Numbered from the stretch's first letter, positions 1 to 8,882 are shown. The stretch is 64,000 nt of DNA from Butyrivibrio fibrisolvens (GCF_023206215.1 NZ_CP065800.1:3906001-3970000); one strand, 5' to 3'. Made by a program: numbers and translations. The notes: a model not told the origin generated them from the letters alone.

Positions 1-37
1 TACCAGCTCCATTTAAACCACAAATAATGATACGCAT
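1..37 (-). CDS. 5' end of a P-loop kinase/NTPase gene, cut by the window edge
   Basis: Only the first 12 codons lie in the window. They read MRIIICGLNGAG, a beta-strand running into the start of a Walker A loop (GxxGxG, expected to continue GKS/T). This is the usual beginning of small nucleotide or shikimate-type kinases and related ATPases; which one cannot be told. The ATG is at 35-37 on the minus strand, preceded by a GGGAG about 15 bases upstream, so spacing is loose. A hairpin with a T-rich tail (80-105) lies in the probable leader. Confidence 0.5.
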   Translation of the reverse strand, partial: MRIIICGLNGAG

Positions 38-63
38 ATTATAATGATTTAACTCCCAACACT

Positions 64-105
64 TTTTATAAAAAAGAAAACATGTGCCCTTCAAGAGAAC
101 ACATG
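64..105 (-). terminator. hairpin with T-rich tail ahead of the edge gene
   Basis: CATGTG (81-86) pairs with CACATG (100-105) around a 13-base loop. On the minus strand it is followed by a T-rich tract. It sits between glnN and the edge gene and could be a weak terminator or leader attenuator. The stem is only six base pairs. Confidence 0.35.
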
Positions 106-210
106 CTTTAATCTTAGCACAGCAATATTAAAGATTCTATCTAAATTCATTTGTTCTTTACCAGTCAGATTGAAAATCTGATGCAAGGGGATTGGGGGAA
201 GTTTCCTCAA

Positions 211-257
211 CAAGTGAGGCATATGTAATACATATGCCTCACTTGGACAGTGCAGTA
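211..257. repeat. 15-bp perfect palindrome plus CACTTGGA repeat, 3' of glnN
   Basis: Bases 211-225 and 231-245 form a perfect 15-bp inverted repeat around a 5-base loop, 28 bases beyond the glnN stop. No T-run follows on either strand, so it is not a textbook intrinsic terminator, though it could act in 3'-end formation. The right arm runs into CACTTGGACAGTGCAGTA (240-257), a motif that recurs at 8309-8326 (inverted) and 16798-16815. Confidence 0.6.
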
Positions 258-272
258 AATTACAATTTTTAT

Positions 273-2360
273 TTATTCTGAGAACAGCATCTCTGAGTAT
301 ACAGGGAATGGCCAGAAGTCACGATCTGTAAGCTCTTCGAGCTGATCTGCGATCTCTCTTGCCTTGTTCATATCCTTAAGGATAGTATCTCTGCTATACT
401 TCATGCACTTTGTTGCATCTGCAGGTTTCTTCTTAAGATCGTTGTCGATCTTCTCCTGAGCCAGCTGGAGCTTGTCAGAGAGAGTAGAGATCTTGGCTCC
501 GACCTTAGCTTCATATCCTGCTGAGAATCCTGCATCCTTCTTGACTGCTATACGATCTGCAAGTGTTGTTGCATACTCGGATACTGCAGGAAGGATCTGG
601 CGTCTTATCATATCGCTCATAGTGCGGGCTTCGATAGAGATCTGTGCATTGTAGATCTCTTCGTGGATAGCGCGTCTTGCATGCATCTCTTCTTCTGTAT
701 AGATGTCATTGTTAACATACAAAGCGATATTCTCAGGATCATCATAGTGAGGGATTGCTTCTGCTGTAGATGGATAGTTCTTAAGTCCTCTCTTTTCAGC
801 TTCTACAAGCCATGCATCGTCATATCCGTCTCCTTCGAAGATGATACGCTGATGATCTGTAAGTGTCTTCTTGATGAGCTTCTGAAGATCTGCCTGGAAG
901 TTCTTGCTCTTCTCAAGCTTGTCTGCGAATTCTTTAAGCTCCTCTGCCATGATAGTATTAAGTGCAATATTAGGACCTGATACAGACTGAGCACTTCCCA
1001 GCATACGGAACTCGAACTTGTTACCTGTAAATGCCATAGGTGATGTACGGTTTCTGTCTGTTGTATCCTGACGTATCTGAGGAAGTGAATCGATACCGAT
1101 CTTAAGTGTCTTCCTGCTGCCGTCCTTATAAGGTGTGCCATTGATGATAGCCTTGATAACATGCTCAAGCTCACTTCCAAGGAAGATAGACAGTACAGCC
1201 GGAGGTGCCTCCTGAGCTCCAAGACGGTGATCATTGCCTGCGCTTGCAACAGTACATCTAAGAGTTGTCTGATACTCATCGATACCCTTTATGAATGCTG
1301 CAAGGAACAGAAGGAACTGAGCGTTCTGGCTTGGTGTTGATCCGGGCTTGAAGAGGTTCTTGCCTGTATCTGTACCAAGAGACCAGTTATCATGCTTACC
1401 AGATCCGTTAACACCTGCAAATGGCTTCTCATGGATAAGGCATACAAGGTTATGACGAAGAGCTACCTTCTTCATAAGCTCCATTGCAAGCTGGTTCTGG
1501 TCGCAGGATGCGTTACAGTCTGTGTATATAGGAGCCATCTCATGCTGGCCGGGAGCAACTTCATTGTGCTTGGTCTTGGACAGAACTCCAACCTTCCAAA
1601 GTTCATTGTCAAGGTCTCTCATGTACTCAGATACACGAGGCTTAAGCTGACCGAAATAGTGATCAGAAAGTTCCTGACCTCTTGGTGGCATATTTCCAAA
1701 AAGAGTACGGCCTGTAAGTCTAAGGTCTTCTCTCTTGTCATATACATCCTTGTCGATAAGGAAGTATTCCTGCTCAGCGCCGACCTGAGGGATAACTCTC
1801 TTTGTCTCAGTATCGCCGAAGAGACGCAGGATCCTTAATGCCTGCTGGTTTACTTTTTCTATAGAACGAAGAAGAGGTGTCTTCTTATCAAGAGCCTGTC
1901 CACCGTAGGAAAGGAATACTGTAGGTATATAGAGTGAATTGTCCTTGATGAAAGCAAAGGAATTGGGATCCCACGCTGTGTATCCTCTTGCTTCAAATGT
2001 TGATCTAATGCCGCCGTTAGGGAAGCTTGATGCATCAGGCTCGCCTTTTACAAGCTCTTTGCCTGAAAATTCCATAACGATCTTGCCGCCTTCTGCAGGC
2101 TCAATAAAAGAGTCATGCTTTTCTGCGGTAACACCTGTCATAGGCTGGAACCAGTGTGTAAAATGTGTTGCGCCCTTTTCTACAGCCCACTGCTTCATAG
2201 CTTCCGCAATTTCATTGGCTGTTGACAGCTCAAGTGGTGTTCCGTCAGTAACAGATTTTTTCCATGCTTCATATGATGCGCTGGAAAGACGTTCTTTCAT
2301 GGTTTCTTCGTTGAAAACCATGCTTCCGAATAGCTCAGGTAACTTAGCAGATGTTTCCAT
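273..2360 (-). CDS. glnN: glutamine synthetase type III
   Basis: The 695-residue protein has the length and motifs of GSIII (GlnN), the large ATP-dependent glutamine synthetase that makes glutamine from glutamate and ammonia. Visible landmarks are the GAEQEYFLID strand near residues 194-203 with metal-binding glutamates, NEVAPGQHEMAP near 266-277, and NGSGKHDNWS near 318-327, which corresponds to the ATP and glutamate site. The C-terminal 150 residues are helical and charged, as usual in this family. The ATG at 2360 has GGAG four bases upstream. The gene stands alone, 76 bases after an ABC exporter gene on the same strand, so a promoter of its own is likely but I could not define one convincingly. 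Family assignment is secure; GSI and GSII are much shorter. Confidence 0.95.
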   Translation of the reverse strand: METSAKLPELFGSMVFNEETMKERLSSASYEAWKKSVTDGTPLELSTANEIAEAMKQWAVEKGATHFTHWFQPMTGVTAEKHDSFIEPAEGGKIVMEFSGKELVKGEPDASSFPNGGIRSTFEARGYTAWDPNSFAFIKDNSLYIPTVFLSYGGQALDKKTPLLRSIEKVNQQALRILRLFGDTETKRVIPQVGAEQEYFLIDKDVYDKREDLRLTGRTLFGNMPPRGQELSDHYFGQLKPRVSEYMRDLDNELWKVGVLSKTKHNEVAPGQHEMAPIYTDCNASCDQNQLAMELMKKVALRHNLVCLIHEKPFAGVNGSGKHDNWSLGTDTGKNLFKPGSTPSQNAQFLLFLAAFIKGIDEYQTTLRCTVASAGNDHRLGAQEAPPAVLSIFLGSELEHVIKAIINGTPYKDGSRKTLKIGIDSLPQIRQDTTDRNRTSPMAFTGNKFEFRMLGSAQSVSGPNIALNTIMAEELKEFADKLEKSKNFQADLQKLIKKTLTDHQRIIFEGDGYDDAWLVEAEKRGLKNYPSTAEAIPHYDDPENIALYVNNDIYTEEEMHARRAIHEEIYNAQISIEARTMSDMIRRQILPAVSEYATTLADRIAVKKDAGFSAGYEAKVGAKISTLSDKLQLAQEKIDNDLKKKPADATKCMKYSRDTILKDMNKAREIADQLEELTDRDFWPFPVYSEMLFSE

Positions 2361-2436
2361 ATGACTCCTTTTTCTTTAAATCAAAAAGATTTTTTGACCA
2401 AACGTTTCAACTTTTCTTATAGTAAATACTTTCTTG

Positions 2437-4284
2437 TCAATGTGCAAGTGCTTTTTCTATAGATTTGTTAACAACGAGGTCATTAAACTGTCTTGTGAAG
2501 AGTTCGAAGTACCTTCCGCCGGCTATCATAAGCTCTTCATGGGTGCCGCTTTCAACGATCCTGCCATCATCTACAACAAGGATCACATCATAGTCTGTGA
2601 TTGTTGAAAGTCTGTGTGCTATAGCAAAAGTCGTACGGCCCTTGGTCATGACTTTAATGGCATTTTGTATCTTCTTCTCTGTAACAGTATCAATAGATGC
2701 TGTAGCTTCGTCCAGGATCAGGATCCTTGGATCTGAAAGGATTGCTCTTGCAAATGACAATAGCTGCTTCTCACCTGTAGACAGGAGGTTTCCGCCTTCT
2801 CCTACATCACTGTCCAAGCCTTTCTCCATCCTTCTGACTACATCTCCTGCTGCCACAAGGTCAAGTGCAGTCCAGATCTCTTCGTCAGTTGCATCTTCTT
2901 TGCCATATTTAAGGTTCTCTCTTACAGAGCCCGAGAACAGATGAGGCGTCTGCAGCACATATCCTATAGAATTGTGTAGCCAGCCTATAGACCTGTCAGC
3001 AGCATCGTGGCCATCGATCAGAATCTGTCCCTTGGTAGGCTTATAGAACCTGCAGACGAGGTTAACAAGTGTAGATTTGCCTGCGCCAGTCTCTCCTACT
3101 ATAGCTACCCTCTTACCCTGAGGTACTTTAAGATTGAAATTCTCAAGGACGTTCTCTTCGCCGTCAGGATAACGGAAGGTAATATCTTTAAACTCAATAT
3201 CACCTTTAAGTTCTTCCCAGTTCTCTTTTTTGGGATTAAAAGTGTCACCGTATTTCTCTATGACATCAGGTCTGTCTGATACGTCAGACTCTGTCTCCAT
3301 AAGCCTGGTGAATCTCTCTATATTGACCTGAATAGCTATAACCTCAGATATAGTAACTACTATGTTCTGTATAGGCTCCATGATGCCAAGAGCATAGGAT
3401 GCAAATACAGAGATGGTTCCTATAGTCATAAGCCCTTCTACAGAAAGGGATCCGCCGTACCACAAGACTATTGCAAGAGCAAGTGATGATACAAGAGTTA
3501 CTATTGCGGTAAAAAATGCTGAGTAGCGCACAGATCTTACAGCTGTACTTCTCATCTTGCCTGTATCTTTCTCAAAGTCTTCCTGGATCTTGTCTTCTAC
3601 TACAAGAGTCTTGATGGATGAAGCTCCTGTGATACCTTCGTTGAAGTTACCTGTGATCTTGGAATTGATCTCTCTTATCTTCCTGTTGATAACAAGGAGC
3701 TTCTTCTGAAATACAGCAACAAGTATTACAACAATAGGTATCAGCATGAAGATTATAAGTGCCAGCTTTAAGTTTATAGTCAGCATCATTATAAGTACGA
3801 AGATTATATACGAAAGCTGCCATACTATATCCATGAATCTCCAAGCAATCATCTCACCTATTTTGCCGGAATCACTCATAACCCTTGCATGGACATAACC
3901 TACATTATTGGTATTGAAGTAAAAAAGTGACAGCTCCTGCAAATGAGAGAACGATGCATTTCTAAGGTCTCTGTTAACGCTCATCTCCACCTTGCCGCAC
4001 ATAGCTACAGTTATGTAGTTGTCTATAGTCTGAAGGGTTAAGACTATGACATAAAGTGCTATAAATACAGGGAGTCCTTTTAAAGTCCCATGTCCTATGA
4101 AATTGTTGATGGCATACTGGTTAAAAAGAGGATATGCAGAGTCAGCAAGTGAGCTTAGCATTCCAAGTGTTACCATCTGAACTATGATCTTCTTGTAAGG
4201 CCTGACATATGGAAGGAGCTTTGGAATGCCAAGCCATGGAAGAGTCTTTATTTTATTTTCATTATCTTTAATATTGTTATTCAT
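2437..4284 (-). CDS. ABC exporter half-transporter, catalytic-site subunit of a heterodimer
   Basis: This 615-residue half-transporter has an N-terminal exporter membrane domain (about residues 25-330, six predicted helices) and a C-terminal ATPase domain. Walker A GETGAGKST lies near 395 and Walker B ILDEATASID near 523, with the catalytic glutamate present. Its signature motif is LSTGEKQ rather than LSGGQ. The upstream partner has a good LSGGQKQR but FDDS where the catalytic Glu should be. That is the pattern of heterodimeric exporters with one canonical and one degenerate ATP site (LmrCD, BmrCD and TM287/288 type). AAGGA precedes the ATG. It starts 30 bases after the partner's stop, so the two are cotranscribed. 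Substrate unknown; drugs, lipids or peptides are typical. Confidence 0.9.
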   Translation of the reverse strand: MNNNIKDNENKIKTLPWLGIPKLLPYVRPYKKIIVQMVTLGMLSSLADSAYPLFNQYAINNFIGHGTLKGLPVFIALYVIVLTLQTIDNYITVAMCGKVEMSVNRDLRNASFSHLQELSLFYFNTNNVGYVHARVMSDSGKIGEMIAWRFMDIVWQLSYIIFVLIMMLTINLKLALIIFMLIPIVVILVAVFQKKLLVINRKIREINSKITGNFNEGITGASSIKTLVVEDKIQEDFEKDTGKMRSTAVRSVRYSAFFTAIVTLVSSLALAIVLWYGGSLSVEGLMTIGTISVFASYALGIMEPIQNIVVTISEVIAIQVNIERFTRLMETESDVSDRPDVIEKYGDTFNPKKENWEELKGDIEFKDITFRYPDGEENVLENFNLKVPQGKRVAIVGETGAGKSTLVNLVCRFYKPTKGQILIDGHDAADRSIGWLHNSIGYVLQTPHLFSGSVRENLKYGKEDATDEEIWTALDLVAAGDVVRRMEKGLDSDVGEGGNLLSTGEKQLLSFARAILSDPRILILDEATASIDTVTEKKIQNAIKVMTKGRTTFAIAHRLSTITDYDVILVVDDGRIVESGTHEELMIAGGRYFELFTRQFNDLVVNKSIEKALAH

Positions 4285-4314
4285 ATTATTCCTTCATGAA
4301 TTCTATGTCAGTTG

Positions 4315-6270
4315 TCACACTGCATCTACGTCAAGGCCCTGCAGCCTTGCACATGTATAATATATGCCTTTCCTTTCAAGAAGCTCTTTATGTGTTCCCT
4401 GCTCTACGATCCTTCCCTTATCAAGGACTATGATATTGTCAGCATGCATAAGAGTCATGATCCTGTGGGATATCAGTATGACTGTAGCATCATCTATGTT
4501 TTCAGACAGTGCTTTCCTGATACGGGCATCTGTCTGAGTATCAACTGCCGAAAGTGAATCATCAAATATCATTACAGGCGGCTCTTCTATGAGCATCTGA
4601 GCGATGGCAGTTCGTTGTTTCTGACCACCTGATAAGGTCACGCCCCTTTCACCTACGAAGGTATCATAACCTGACGGGAACTTCTCAACAGACTCATCCA
4701 GCGCTGCGATCTTGGATGCATGTCTTATTCTGTCCATGCTGACGCTTCCCTTGTCATCAGCATCTGCAGCTATTCCTATATTCTCAGACAGAGTCCTTGA
4801 GAACAGGTACGGTTCCTGAAGCACAAATCCCAGATTCTTGCGAAGCCATGACCTTTTGATCTTCCTGATGTCAACGCCTCCTATTGTGATGGTTCCGTTT
4901 TCCTTAGGAAGGTCATAAAGTCTGTCAAGAAGATACATAAGAGTAGACTTTCCTGATCCCGTACCGCCCAGGATTCCAAGGGTTGAGCCTTTCTTTATGG
5001 TGAAACTTACATTCTTTAATATTTCGTTGTCGCATACTTCATTAGCTGATCTGTTATCCTTAACAGACATTTCTTTATCAGATTTTGCTTTATCAGATTT
5101 TTCTTTATCAGAATCTGTTTCTTTTATCTGCTCACCATCATTCCTATCTGTGTCAGATTCATTGTCCTTATGTTCAAAAGAATAGGATACATTATCAAAC
5201 ACGATATCCCTGTCTATAGGACACTCCAGAGCGCCCTCTTCGTCCTGTTCTTCTTCGCTGTTCATGATATATCTGACCCTGTCAATTGATATGCCGGCTT
5301 TACTCATCTCGGAGATGATCCTTCCCAGCATTCTCACAGGCCAGATGAGCATTGAGTTATAGGATACGAAAGCTATAAACTCTCCGGCAGTTATATGTCC
5401 CCTTACGCTGAATACAGCGCCCATAACAGTTACGATCATGACCTGAAGGCCTGATATAAGGTCATTGGAAGCCCAGAATGCAGACAGAAGCTTCATAAGA
5501 TTGGTCCACATCCTGGTATATTCTTCGTTATAGGATACGAACTTGTCCTTCTCGTACTGCTCTCTTCCGAAGGCTCTTACTATACGCACACCTGTAAGGT
5601 TCTCCTGCGCTATGGCAGAAAGCTTACCCTCCTGCTCATCAGCCTTTTCAAATGTGGCACCTATCCTCCTATGGAAAAAGAATGAATAGAGTATCAGTAC
5701 CGGGAAAAGAAGCATTGCGATAAGCGAAAGCTTCACGTTAATAGAGAACATAAAATAAAGGGCCAGAGATATCATGATCACAACTCTGAAAAAAGATACA
5801 AGCTGTCCTGAAAGGAAGTTCTTGATAGTCTCTACATCAGAGGTGCACCTCTGTATGATATCACCTGTATGATTGGCACTATGCCAGGAATAGGGAAGCT
5901 TTAAGATATGCTCAAATAAAGTATTACGCATTGTCTCAACAAGCTTCTCAGCACCCTTAGTGTTATATACTTTAGAAAAATATCTGAATACCGCTGCTAT
6001 AAAAGCTATACAAATGATAACAATAGCGATATAGATAAGGTTATGTCTTATTACTTCCCTTCCACCGAGCCTGTTCATGATAAAGCTCATATAAAAGGGG
6101 AGCTTGGACTTGGAATCCCCAATACAATAGTCAACTGTATACTGTATGATCTTGGGGTTTATCATATCTAGAAAAGCAACGACAAGAGATGCTGCTATTC
6201 CGCCAAAAAAGAAATGCAGACTCCCTCTTAGAAAAAACATAACCATGCTGCTTCTGGATTTAAATCTCAT
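4315..6270 (-). CDS. ABC exporter half-transporter, degenerate-site subunit
   Basis: I place the start at the ATG at 6268-6270, which has GGAGG (6280-6284) nine bases upstream; an in-frame TTG further out would add 42 residues that cross a leader hairpin. The 651-residue product has an exporter membrane domain, Walker A GGTGSGKST near 437, LSGGQKQR near 547 and FDDSLSAVD near 569. The Glu-to-Asp change after Walker B marks the non-hydrolysing site of a heterodimeric exporter, complementing the LSTGEKQ signature in the next gene. An unusual charged stretch rich in Ser, Asp and Lys (about residues 370-415) is inserted between the first ATPase strand and Walker A. Part of it comes from a 15-bp tandem repeat (5073-5117). 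The pair forms an operon behind a leader terminator. Confidence 0.9.
   Translation of the reverse strand: MRFKSRSSMVMFFLRGSLHFFFGGIAASLVVAFLDMINPKIIQYTVDYCIGDSKSKLPFYMSFIMNRLGGREVIRHNLIYIAIVIICIAFIAAVFRYFSKVYNTKGAEKLVETMRNTLFEHILKLPYSWHSANHTGDIIQRCTSDVETIKNFLSGQLVSFFRVVIMISLALYFMFSINVKLSLIAMLLFPVLILYSFFFHRRIGATFEKADEQEGKLSAIAQENLTGVRIVRAFGREQYEKDKFVSYNEEYTRMWTNLMKLLSAFWASNDLISGLQVMIVTVMGAVFSVRGHITAGEFIAFVSYNSMLIWPVRMLGRIISEMSKAGISIDRVRYIMNSEEEQDEEGALECPIDRDIVFDNVSYSFEHKDNESDTDRNDGEQIKETDSDKEKSDKAKSDKEMSVKDNRSANEVCDNEILKNVSFTIKKGSTLGILGGTGSGKSTLMYLLDRLYDLPKENGTITIGGVDIRKIKRSWLRKNLGFVLQEPYLFSRTLSENIGIAADADDKGSVSMDRIRHASKIAALDESVEKFPSGYDTFVGERGVTLSGGQKQRTAIAQMLIEEPPVMIFDDSLSAVDTQTDARIRKALSENIDDATVILISHRIMTLMHADNIIVLDKGRIVEQGTHKELLERKGIYYTCARLQGLDVDAV
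5073..5117 (-). repeat. three 15-bp in-frame tandem repeats inside an ABC ATPase domain
   Basis: Three consecutive 15-base units begin ctttatcaga and differ at only a few positions. Read on the coding strand they give SDK-containing pentapeptides (SDKEK, SDKAK and a variant). The unit keeps the reading frame, so copy number could vary without breaking the protein. Confidence 0.85.
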
Positions 6271-6290
6271 AAAAGCAAACCTCCATGCAT

Positions 6291-6356
6291 AAAAAATCCC
6301 GGTGCATATCACAATTAAACGGTACCATAAGTACTCGTATGTAACAACACCGGGAT
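6291..6356 (-). terminator. leader terminator/attenuator ahead of the ABC exporter operon
   Basis: On the minus strand, ATCCCGGTG (complement of 6348-6356) pairs perfectly with CACCGGGAT (complement of 6296-6304), immediately followed by six Ts, then GGAGG and the exporter start. The loop is 43 bases, long for a simple terminator and able to hold alternative structures. The position between promoter and ribosome site suggests conditional termination, as known for several drug-exporter leaders. No clear antiterminator or leader peptide could be assigned. Confidence 0.6.
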
Positions 6357-6452
6357 ATAAATATAAAGCCTTAATAAATCCTTGAAATATTTTCAAGAAG
6401 TCATGTTTAAGTGCAATAAGTCTATACTATTAATTCAGATCTAACGAAAGAA

Positions 6453-7433
6453 TCAAAGAAGGTGATTTCTAAGCTCTTCGTCGCTCTTTTCAGAAAGATA
6501 TGTAGGAGGAACATCAAGAACAGTCTTGCATCCGCGCTGTCCCTCGTCATACATTCTCTTTACTGCTCTAGCATAAGCTACCAGTACACTTGTAGTAAAT
6601 TCCGGATTGGAATCAAGCTTTAAGCTATACTCGATGATGTGATTGTTCTCTTTATTAACGCCTGTTCTGCCACTTCTAAATACAAAACCGCCGTGAGCCA
6701 TACCTGAGTGGTTCTTGTTGAACTCATCCTCATCTATGAAATGTACAGTTGTATTGTATTCATCGAAGTAGTTAGGCATCTCTTTGATCTGCTTCTCAAT
6801 AAGAGCCTTGTCAGCACCTTCCTTAGCTACAACGAAGACTTCTCTTGTATGCTTGTCACGTGTAGTAAGCTCCGGATTCTCGCCATTTCTGACAGCTTCA
6901 AGAGCAGCTTCTACAGGGATAGTATACTGCTTTGCATTCTTAACACCCTCGATACGGCGTACTGCATCTGAGTGACCCTGGCTTACGCCCTTGCCCCAGA
7001 ATGTATAATCCTTACCATCAGGAAGGATAGCATTGGCATATACTCTGTTAAGAGAGAAAAGACCCGGATCCCATCCGCAAGAGATAAGTCCAACATGTCC
7101 TGACTCCTTAGCTGCCTTGTCAACATTGGCAAAATGCTCAGGAATACGTGCATGTGTATCGAAGCTGTCAATTACATTAAAGAGCTTAGCATACTCAGGT
7201 GTCTGAACAGGAAGATCTGTCGCAGAACCTCCGCAGATGACCATAACATCGATCTTGTCTTTCCAGTCAGCCACTTCACTTACATTTACAACAGGCACAT
7301 CCTTAGAGATGATAGATACGCTCTTTGGATCTCTTCTTGTAAATACTGCTGCAAGCTCCATATCAGGAGCAGCATTAACAGCTATCTCAACGCCTCGGCC
7401 CAGATTGCCGTAACCAATAATACCGATCTTCAT
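6453..7433 (-). CDS. ddh: meso-diaminopimelate D-dehydrogenase
   Basis: The protein is 326 residues if started at the ATG at 7431-7433, which has AGGAGG (7444-7449) ten bases upstream; this matches the family length, so the 26-residue upstream extension is rejected. The N-terminus MKIGIIGYGNLGRGVE is the NADP-binding Rossmann loop, and CGWDPGLFSLNRVYANA and GKGVSQGHSDAVRRIEGV are recognisable Ddh segments. The enzyme converts tetrahydrodipicolinate, ammonia and NADPH to meso-diaminopimelate in one step, a short cut in lysine and peptidoglycan synthesis that uses free ammonia. It is monocistronic or paired with the HAD gene upstream (about 140 bases away). Nearby glnN also assimilates ammonia, but the two are separated by the exporter operon. 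Confidence 0.95.
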   Translation of the reverse strand: MKIGIIGYGNLGRGVEIAVNAAPDMELAAVFTRRDPKSVSIISKDVPVVNVSEVADWKDKIDVMVICGGSATDLPVQTPEYAKLFNVIDSFDTHARIPEHFANVDKAAKESGHVGLISCGWDPGLFSLNRVYANAILPDGKDYTFWGKGVSQGHSDAVRRIEGVKNAKQYTIPVEAALEAVRNGENPELTTRDKHTREVFVVAKEGADKALIEKQIKEMPNYFDEYNTTVHFIDEDEFNKNHSGMAHGGFVFRSGRTGVNKENNHIIEYSLKLDSNPEFTTSVLVAYARAVKRMYDEGQRGCKTVLDVPPTYLSEKSDEELRNHLL

Positions 7434-7572
7434 ATTGTTTCTTCCTCCTAAATTATAAAAAAACATTTGTGTCACAAAATTTAATTGCGTTCTGTAAGTC
7501 GCACCTAACAATTATATTATAGGCTTATAATTTATGAAATATGTTATTTGCATATTTTTGCATTATCTATGA

Positions 7573-8202
7573 TTAATTTTTTATAAACTGCTCCGCATAT
7601 TCAGGAAACTCCTTAAGGCTTCCAAGAACTGTATCAGCAAGTTCATTCATCTCATCATCGGCAGGAATGATATCAGGTACCATTACTGTGAGCATATCAG
7701 CAGCCTTGCCTGCTCTTACTCCGTTGAAACTATCCTCTACAACCATGCACTGATCTGTATCTACACAAAGCTCCTTTGCTGCATAAATAAAGATATCAGG
7801 AGCAGGCTTGCCGTTTTCAAGCTGATTGCCGCTTATAACCTTGTCAAAATACTCTTCCATACCAGTTTCTTTTATATATCTAAGTGCAACCTGCTTGGCA
7901 GAAGATGTTGCTATAGCTGTAAGAAGTCCGTTTTCTTTGCACCATTTAAGTGTTTCAAGTGTGCCTTCCTTAACAGGAATACCCTTACTTATCTCTTCTT
8001 CGGTATATTTATTCTTGAGCTCATATATCTTGTCTGAGTCGTATCCATTATCTTCAAGCATCTTCACTATGCTCACATGACTTCTTCCTATAAGCTTAAG
8101 ATAGAACTCGTCAGGGATTCCTGCCTTGATCCAGGCCTTCCTATACACAGCCTCTGTATCATATAATGTTCCATCCATGTCAAAAATTACTGCTTTGATC
8201 AT
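7573..8202 (-). CDS. HAD-superfamily phosphatase, beta-phosphoglucomutase-like
   Basis: This 209-residue protein starts MIKAVIFDMDGTLYDTE, the HAD motif I with both catalytic aspartates. Motif II is ATSSAKQVA, motif III lies at the GKPAPDIF lysine, and motif IV is VVEDSFNGVRAG. The cap domain after motif I is the small helical type seen in beta-phosphoglucomutase and related sugar-phosphate phosphatases. I prefer the ATG at 8200-8202 because AAAGGA lies just upstream of it; an ATG five codons earlier has no ribosome site. Substrate cannot be predicted from sequence alone. Confidence 0.85.
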   Translation of the reverse strand: MIKAVIFDMDGTLYDTEAVYRKAWIKAGIPDEFYLKLIGRSHVSIVKMLEDNGYDSDKIYELKNKYTEEEISKGIPVKEGTLETLKWCKENGLLTAIATSSAKQVALRYIKETGMEEYFDKVISGNQLENGKPAPDIFIYAAKELCVDTDQCMVVEDSFNGVRAGKAADMLTVMVPDIIPADDEMNELADTVLGSLKEFPEYAEQFIKN

Positions 8203-8308
8203 CCTATATCCTTTCATTTGCGGATAACTATCAACCGCTTCTAAAAAACTTATCTATTACTATATCTTTTTTGGTCAAAAGAAAAAGCCCTTACTGAAAA
8301 TGATCAGA

Positions 8309-8326
8309 TACTGCACCGTCCAAGTG
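8309..8326 (-). repeat. inverted copy of the CACTTGGA-GGTGCAGTA repeat
   Basis: Read on the minus strand this is CACTTGGACGGTGCAGTA. It matches the copy at 240-257 at 17 of 18 bases and the copy at 16798-16815 at 17 of 18. It lies in the 246-base gap between the HAD gene and the small gene at 8464; the palindromic partner arm seen at the other copies is not obvious here. Confidence 0.7.
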
Positions 8327-8463
8327 AGAATTTAGATATTAACAAACCTATCTTTCTCTCCGATATAGCTAATGGACTGATTCATTATCATCAATTGGAT
8401 ATAAACGTATCGGCATATTTATATTTCTTTTAAGGATACCAATTTTTACTCAAGGAGGTATAT

Positions 8464-8718
8464 ATGAGAGTTCTATTTGCACCCGGAGTTGTAAAGGAAG
8501 TTATATCAGCAGAAGTAGTCCCTATGGATATCGGAGATGGCAAGATCATCGGCACTCAGGTCAACTTCAAACTTGCACCTTCCGGCGATATGCTTGAATA
8601 TATCTACAGCCAGTCAGTTCCGATAGAAGAATCAGGCCAGCGTGCTATTGATTTTGTAAACGGACTCTACGAAAAGGGCTATGGCGATTTCTCATCAGAG
8701 CCTACAGAAGTATTGTGA
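8464..8718 (+). CDS. small protein of unknown function (84 aa)
   Basis: I do not recognise this family. The ATG at 8464 follows AAGGAGG at ideal spacing and the ORF is followed by its own terminator, so it is very likely expressed as a single gene. The protein is compact, without signal peptide, membrane segment or cysteines. It has alternating hydrophobic strands (VLFAPGVVKEVISAEVVPM, then KIIGTQVNFKLA) followed by one helix (QRAIDFVNGLYEKG), suggesting a small alpha/beta fold. The acidic composition fits a cytoplasmic protein. Confidence 0.75.
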   Translation: MRVLFAPGVVKEVISAEVVPMDIGDGKIIGTQVNFKLAPSGDMLEYIYSQSVPIEESGQRAIDFVNGLYEKGYGDFSSEPTEVL

Positions 8719-8729
8719 TATGCACACCT

Positions 8730-8767
8730 TCCCACTTGGACTCATCCGTATCTCCAAGTGGGATTTT
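8730..8767 (+). terminator. intrinsic terminator of the 84-aa gene
   Basis: TCCCACTTGGA (8730-8740) pairs perfectly with TCCAAGTGGGA (8753-8763), followed by four Ts. The stem contains the same CACTTGGA core as the repeats at 240, 8309 and 16798, but with a different loop. Confidence 0.8.
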
Positions 8768-8782
8768 CAGGTATGATCTTGT

Positions 8783-8882
8783 ATCGAGTAGGCTGACTCC
8801 TACTCGATTTCGCACACGAACATTCCGCACTTAGTGCTCCATGTTCTTACGACCGGCAAATGAATTTGTAGGTCTTGTGCAA
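8783..8882. ncRNA. candidate structured RNA with cruciform fold
   Basis: Four nested or adjacent perfect stems are visible. A 10-bp hairpin spans 8783-8792/8799-8808. An outer stem GCACA/TGTGC (8812-8816/8876-8880) encloses a GAACAT/ATGTTC stem (8818-8823/8841-8846) with an inner GCAC/GTGC, and a GACC/GGTC stem (8851-8854/8871-8874) with an inner CAAAT/ATTTG. A bidirectional terminator follows at 8886-8920. The segment lies between two terminators and encodes no plausible protein. I do not recognise the family, and strand is uncertain; plus is favoured because the terminator then ends it. Confidence 0.5.

Noticed and set aside
803..1279. 158-residue ORF inside glnN on the same strand
   Set aside because: It overlaps the conserved glnN frame completely and has a serine/leucine/arginine-rich composition typical of a shifted frame.
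2361..2445. TTGACA at the minus-strand glnN upstream region as a -35 box
   Set aside because: No -10 hexamer at 16-18 bases; the nearest TATA-like sequences are at 11-13 bases. Promoter not called.
5071..5120. Possible CRISPR-like or VNTR array
   Set aside because: Only three contiguous 15-bp units without spacers, inside a coding frame; listed as an in-frame tandem repeat.
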